This document shows positions 61,798 to 64,000 of a stretch of DNA of 64,000 bases, in pieces. The notes below the pieces were generated by a model that worked only from the letters and a program-made list of their open reading frames with translations, did not search any database and was not told the DNA's origin. The DNA lies in contig SFEA01000004.1 in NCBI GenBank assembly GCA_004557385.1, positions 1 through 64,000 on the forward strand, in the 5' to 3' direction. Made by a program: the position numbers and the translations under genes. Positions within the stretch are counted from its first letter, which is position 1. The number at the start of each line of letters is the position of its first letter. The DNA comes from Bacteroidales bacterium (GTDB taxonomy: Bacteria; Bacteroidota; Bacteroidia; Bacteroidales; Muribaculaceae).

Positions 61798-63765
61798 TTA
61801 GATTAAACATATAATTGCCACTGCAGCCAACAGCACTGCACCTGCCAGGTAAATCCAAACATATGCCTGGATGCTGCCCGATTGCAGCTTGCGCACTGCA
61901 TACGATGCCGAGTTGGTGATGTTGGCAAACATATTCATTGTTCCGTCGATGATTGCGCGGTCGAACCATGCAATCGGACGGCAAATGTTCTGGAATATCA
62001 CATTGTGAGTTATGAACATGTAGAGCTCGTCCATATAGAAGCGCTTGTGTGCCGCAGTCCAAAGGCTTGGAGCAGCATTTTGCATCTTGCCTGGCTTGTC
62101 GTTCTTCTTCAAATAGAGAGCGGTAGCCAAACCGATGCCAATCAAGGCAATCACGGTGCTCGAAATAATCACTGTCCAATTGTGTCCGGCATGCAATGGC
62201 TCATGATTATAGGTGATATAATCAGAGAATGGCAAGAAGCCGATTACACAAGTGGCTACCGAAAGAATAATCAACGGCAAAGTCATCACCAGCGGTGCTT
62301 CCTTTGGCACGTGATGGCCATGTGCCTCGTAGTCGGGTGTATCCCACCAGAACACAAGATAGTAGAGGCGGAACATATAGAAGGCAGTCATGCCTGCCAC
62401 CATCGACATCCATGCGCCCCACCAGAAATTGTTGCAGTAGGCAGCCACAAGAATTTCGTCCTTCGAGAAGAAACCGGCAAATGGGAAGATACCCGAGATG
62501 GCAAGACAGCCAATCAAGCAGGCAATGCTTGCTATTGGCATATACTTGTGCAAGCCGCCCATGTGCGAGCTCTCGTTGGAGTGGATGCGATAGATTACAG
62601 CACCTGCCACCAGGAACAAGCAAGCCTTGAACATGGCGTGAGTGAACAGGTGGAACATTGATGCCATGTAACCAACACCTTCGTGATATTCGGGACGTGC
62701 CACACCAAGCGATGTAATCATGAATGCAATCTGCGAAATGGTTGAGAATGCAAGAATACGCTTAATGTCGGTTTGCGCACACGCTATGGCTGCTGCATAG
62801 AATGCAGTGAATGCACCTACAACAGTGATTACAACCAGCGAACCTTCAGCAATCAGATAGAGCGGGAACAAACGAGCCACCAAATAAACACCTGCAACAA
62901 CCATGGTGGCTGCGTGGATGAGTGCCGACACCGGTGTCGGACCCTCCATTGCGTCGGGCAACCAGATGTGCAACGGGAACATGGCGCTCTTGCCGGCACC
63001 GCCAATGAAGATGCAAGTCATTGCCCAGCACAAAACCGAGCAACCAAGGAATGTGGTGCCGTGCATTGTGGCGAGGGCTGAACTCGAACCGTTGATGAGC
63101 GTGTCGAAGTCGAACGTCTTAGTGTAATACGACAAGATGAGGATACCAATCAAGAAGCCAAGGTCGGCAAAACGAGTGGTGATGAACGCCTTCTTCGATG
63201 CGTGGATTGCTGCCGGGTCGGTGTAGTAGAAACCGATGAGCAAATACGACGACACACCCACAAGCTCCCAGAAGATGTACATCTGGAAGATGTTGGTGGC
63301 GAGCACCAAACCGAGCATCGAGAATGTGAAGAGGCTCAAGAAAGCAAAATAGCGTTGAAAGCCGTGCTTTGCCAAGCCTTCAGCCTCATGGCCGTATTTA
63401 ATGAGGTGAGCATCGTCCATATAGCCGTTGCTATAGAGGTGAACGAGGAACGATATGGTTGTCACCACAATAAGCATCATTGCCGAGATAGGGTCGAGAT
63501 AGATGCCCAAGTTGATTGAGAAGCCCTCGGCAATCTGCGAGAAGTCAATCCACGTTGTATCCATCACCTTAATCGGCTCAAGACTGCCACTTGCAAAATA
63601 AGTGATTGCAGCCGTATATCCTATGATGAGGCAAGCGCCAAGACCAATGGTGCCAAGCGTACCCGCCACTTTCTTACTCAACTTTGTTGTCATCAAGCCC
63701 AAGAACAAGAACATTGCTATGGGGATGACCAAAATTGCCAATAAATAAGAATACTGTTCTGCCAT
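61798..63765 (-). CDS. nuoL: NADH-quinone oxidoreductase subunit L
   Basis: 655 residues, about 16 membrane segments with a long amphipathic C-terminal helix region typical of NuoL. FWELVGVSSYLLIGFYY (TM5 Glu), GAGKSAMFPLHIWLPDAMEGPTPVSALIHAATMV and STISQIAFMITSLG are conserved. Largest proton-pumping subunit of complex I, at the distal end of the membrane arm. Starts 5 nt after nuoK. Confidence 0.97.
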   Translation of the reverse strand: MAEQYSYLLAILVIPIAMFLFLGLMTTKLSKKVAGTLGTIGLGACLIIGYTAAITYFASGSLEPIKVMDTTWIDFSQIAEGFSINLGIYLDPISAMMLIVVTTISFLVHLYSNGYMDDAHLIKYGHEAEGLAKHGFQRYFAFLSLFTFSMLGLVLATNIFQMYIFWELVGVSSYLLIGFYYTDPAAIHASKKAFITTRFADLGFLIGILILSYYTKTFDFDTLINGSSSALATMHGTTFLGCSVLCWAMTCIFIGGAGKSAMFPLHIWLPDAMEGPTPVSALIHAATMVVAGVYLVARLFPLYLIAEGSLVVITVVGAFTAFYAAAIACAQTDIKRILAFSTISQIAFMITSLGVARPEYHEGVGYMASMFHLFTHAMFKACLFLVAGAVIYRIHSNESSHMGGLHKYMPIASIACLIGCLAISGIFPFAGFFSKDEILVAAYCNNFWWGAWMSMVAGMTAFYMFRLYYLVFWWDTPDYEAHGHHVPKEAPLVMTLPLIILSVATCVIGFLPFSDYITYNHEPLHAGHNWTVIISSTVIALIGIGLATALYLKKNDKPGKMQNAAPSLWTAAHKRFYMDELYMFITHNVIFQNICRPIAWFDRAIIDGTMNMFANITNSASYAVRKLQSGSIQAYVWIYLAGAVLLAAVAIICLI

Positions 63766-63770
63766 AGTCG

Positions 63771-64000
63771 TTAAAATTTCATTTTAGATATTTCCTTGAT
63801 ATCCACATTCTTCACCTTGCGATATACGTTGATGACGATGGCAAGAGCCAAAGCCGTCTCGGCTGCCGCAATGGCAATGGCGAACAGCGTAAAGAACATA
63901 CCTTCCAACTGGCCAGGGAACAAGAAACTGTTAAACACTACGAAGTTGATATCCACCGAGTTGAGCATCAACTCAAGCGAAATCAATATCGCTATCATAT
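63771..64000 (-). CDS. nuoK: NADH-quinone oxidoreductase subunit K (5' end outside window)
   Basis: 76 residues visible of about 100. The string ISLELMLNSVDINFVVF carries the conserved membrane glutamate of NuoK, and EGMFFTLFAIAIAAAETALALAIVINVYR carries the second one. The true start is beyond position 64000; an internal ATG at 63998 should not be taken as the start. Upstream nuo genes are expected outside the window. Confidence 0.93.
   Translation of the reverse strand, partial: MIAILISLELMLNSVDINFVVFNSFLFPGQLEGMFFTLFAIAIAAAETALALAIVINVYRKVKNVDIKEISKMKF

Overview
The window looks like a chromosomal segment of a Bacteroidales bacterium (phylum Bacteroidota). Evidence: a SusC/SusD starch system, TonB-linked carboxypeptidase-type N-terminal extensions, lipoproteins typical of the group, a nuo operon, and promoters of the Bacteroidota type (TTTG, about 20 nt, TAnnTTTG) upstream of many genes. 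A gut genus, perhaps of the Muribaculaceae, is plausible, but the family is inference. No phage, insertion sequence, CRISPR array or rRNA was seen. One tRNA (Val, UAC) is present.

Layout. (1) 1-16.4 kb is a starch/maltodextrin locus. Read leftward from 13.0 kb: susA-like GH13, susB-like GH97, susC, susD, susE, susF and a GH13 alpha-amylase cut by the window edge. Read rightward from 13.29 kb: a membrane-spanning SusR-type regulator and a sugar transporter of the major facilitator type. (2) 16.5-22.8 kb: an unrecognised ATP-grasp-like gene, a nitroreductase-kdsC-maf operon, a lone TonB-dependent receptor, a 58-residue basic peptide gene and recR. (3) 23-25.6 kb: a malate dehydrogenase gene broken by an apparent 32-nt deletion, a short DUF6150-like repeat protein, an AT-rich lipoprotein gene with a frameshift at a T7 tract, and tRNA-Val. 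(4) 25.8-29.2 kb: the N-degron operon clpS-clpA-aat. (5) 29.3-36.3 kb: housekeeping genes on the minus strand (TPR protein, rsmE, nucleoside permease, bifunctional nuclease, mnmA, DoxX, DUF5106 protein). (6) 36.7-57.6 kb, all leftward: a large peptidoglycan-salvage cluster. (7) 57.9-64 kb: a TlpA-type lipoprotein and the distal nuo genes (nuoK partial, nuoL, nuoM, nuoN).

The salvage cluster is the most interesting part. In order of transcription it encodes a BadF-type kinase, two large golvesin-domain N-acetylmuramoyl-L-alanine amidases, two paralogous family-2 glycosyltransferases, a GalT/HIT-like DUF4922 protein, a signal-less SpoIID/LytB protein, an AmpG-type permease, a NamZ (DUF1343) exo-muramidase, a D-lactate-dehydrogenase-like flavo-iron-sulfur protein, a MurT-type permease, a second BadF-type kinase (MurK) and MurQ. 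Most steps form a logical route: remove peptides, release MurNAc, import, phosphorylate, split off D-lactate, oxidise it. The roles of the two glycosyltransferases, DUF4922 and the cytosolic SpoIID protein are not explained by that route.

All calls come from reading the sequence. Family names rest on recalled motifs, not on searches.
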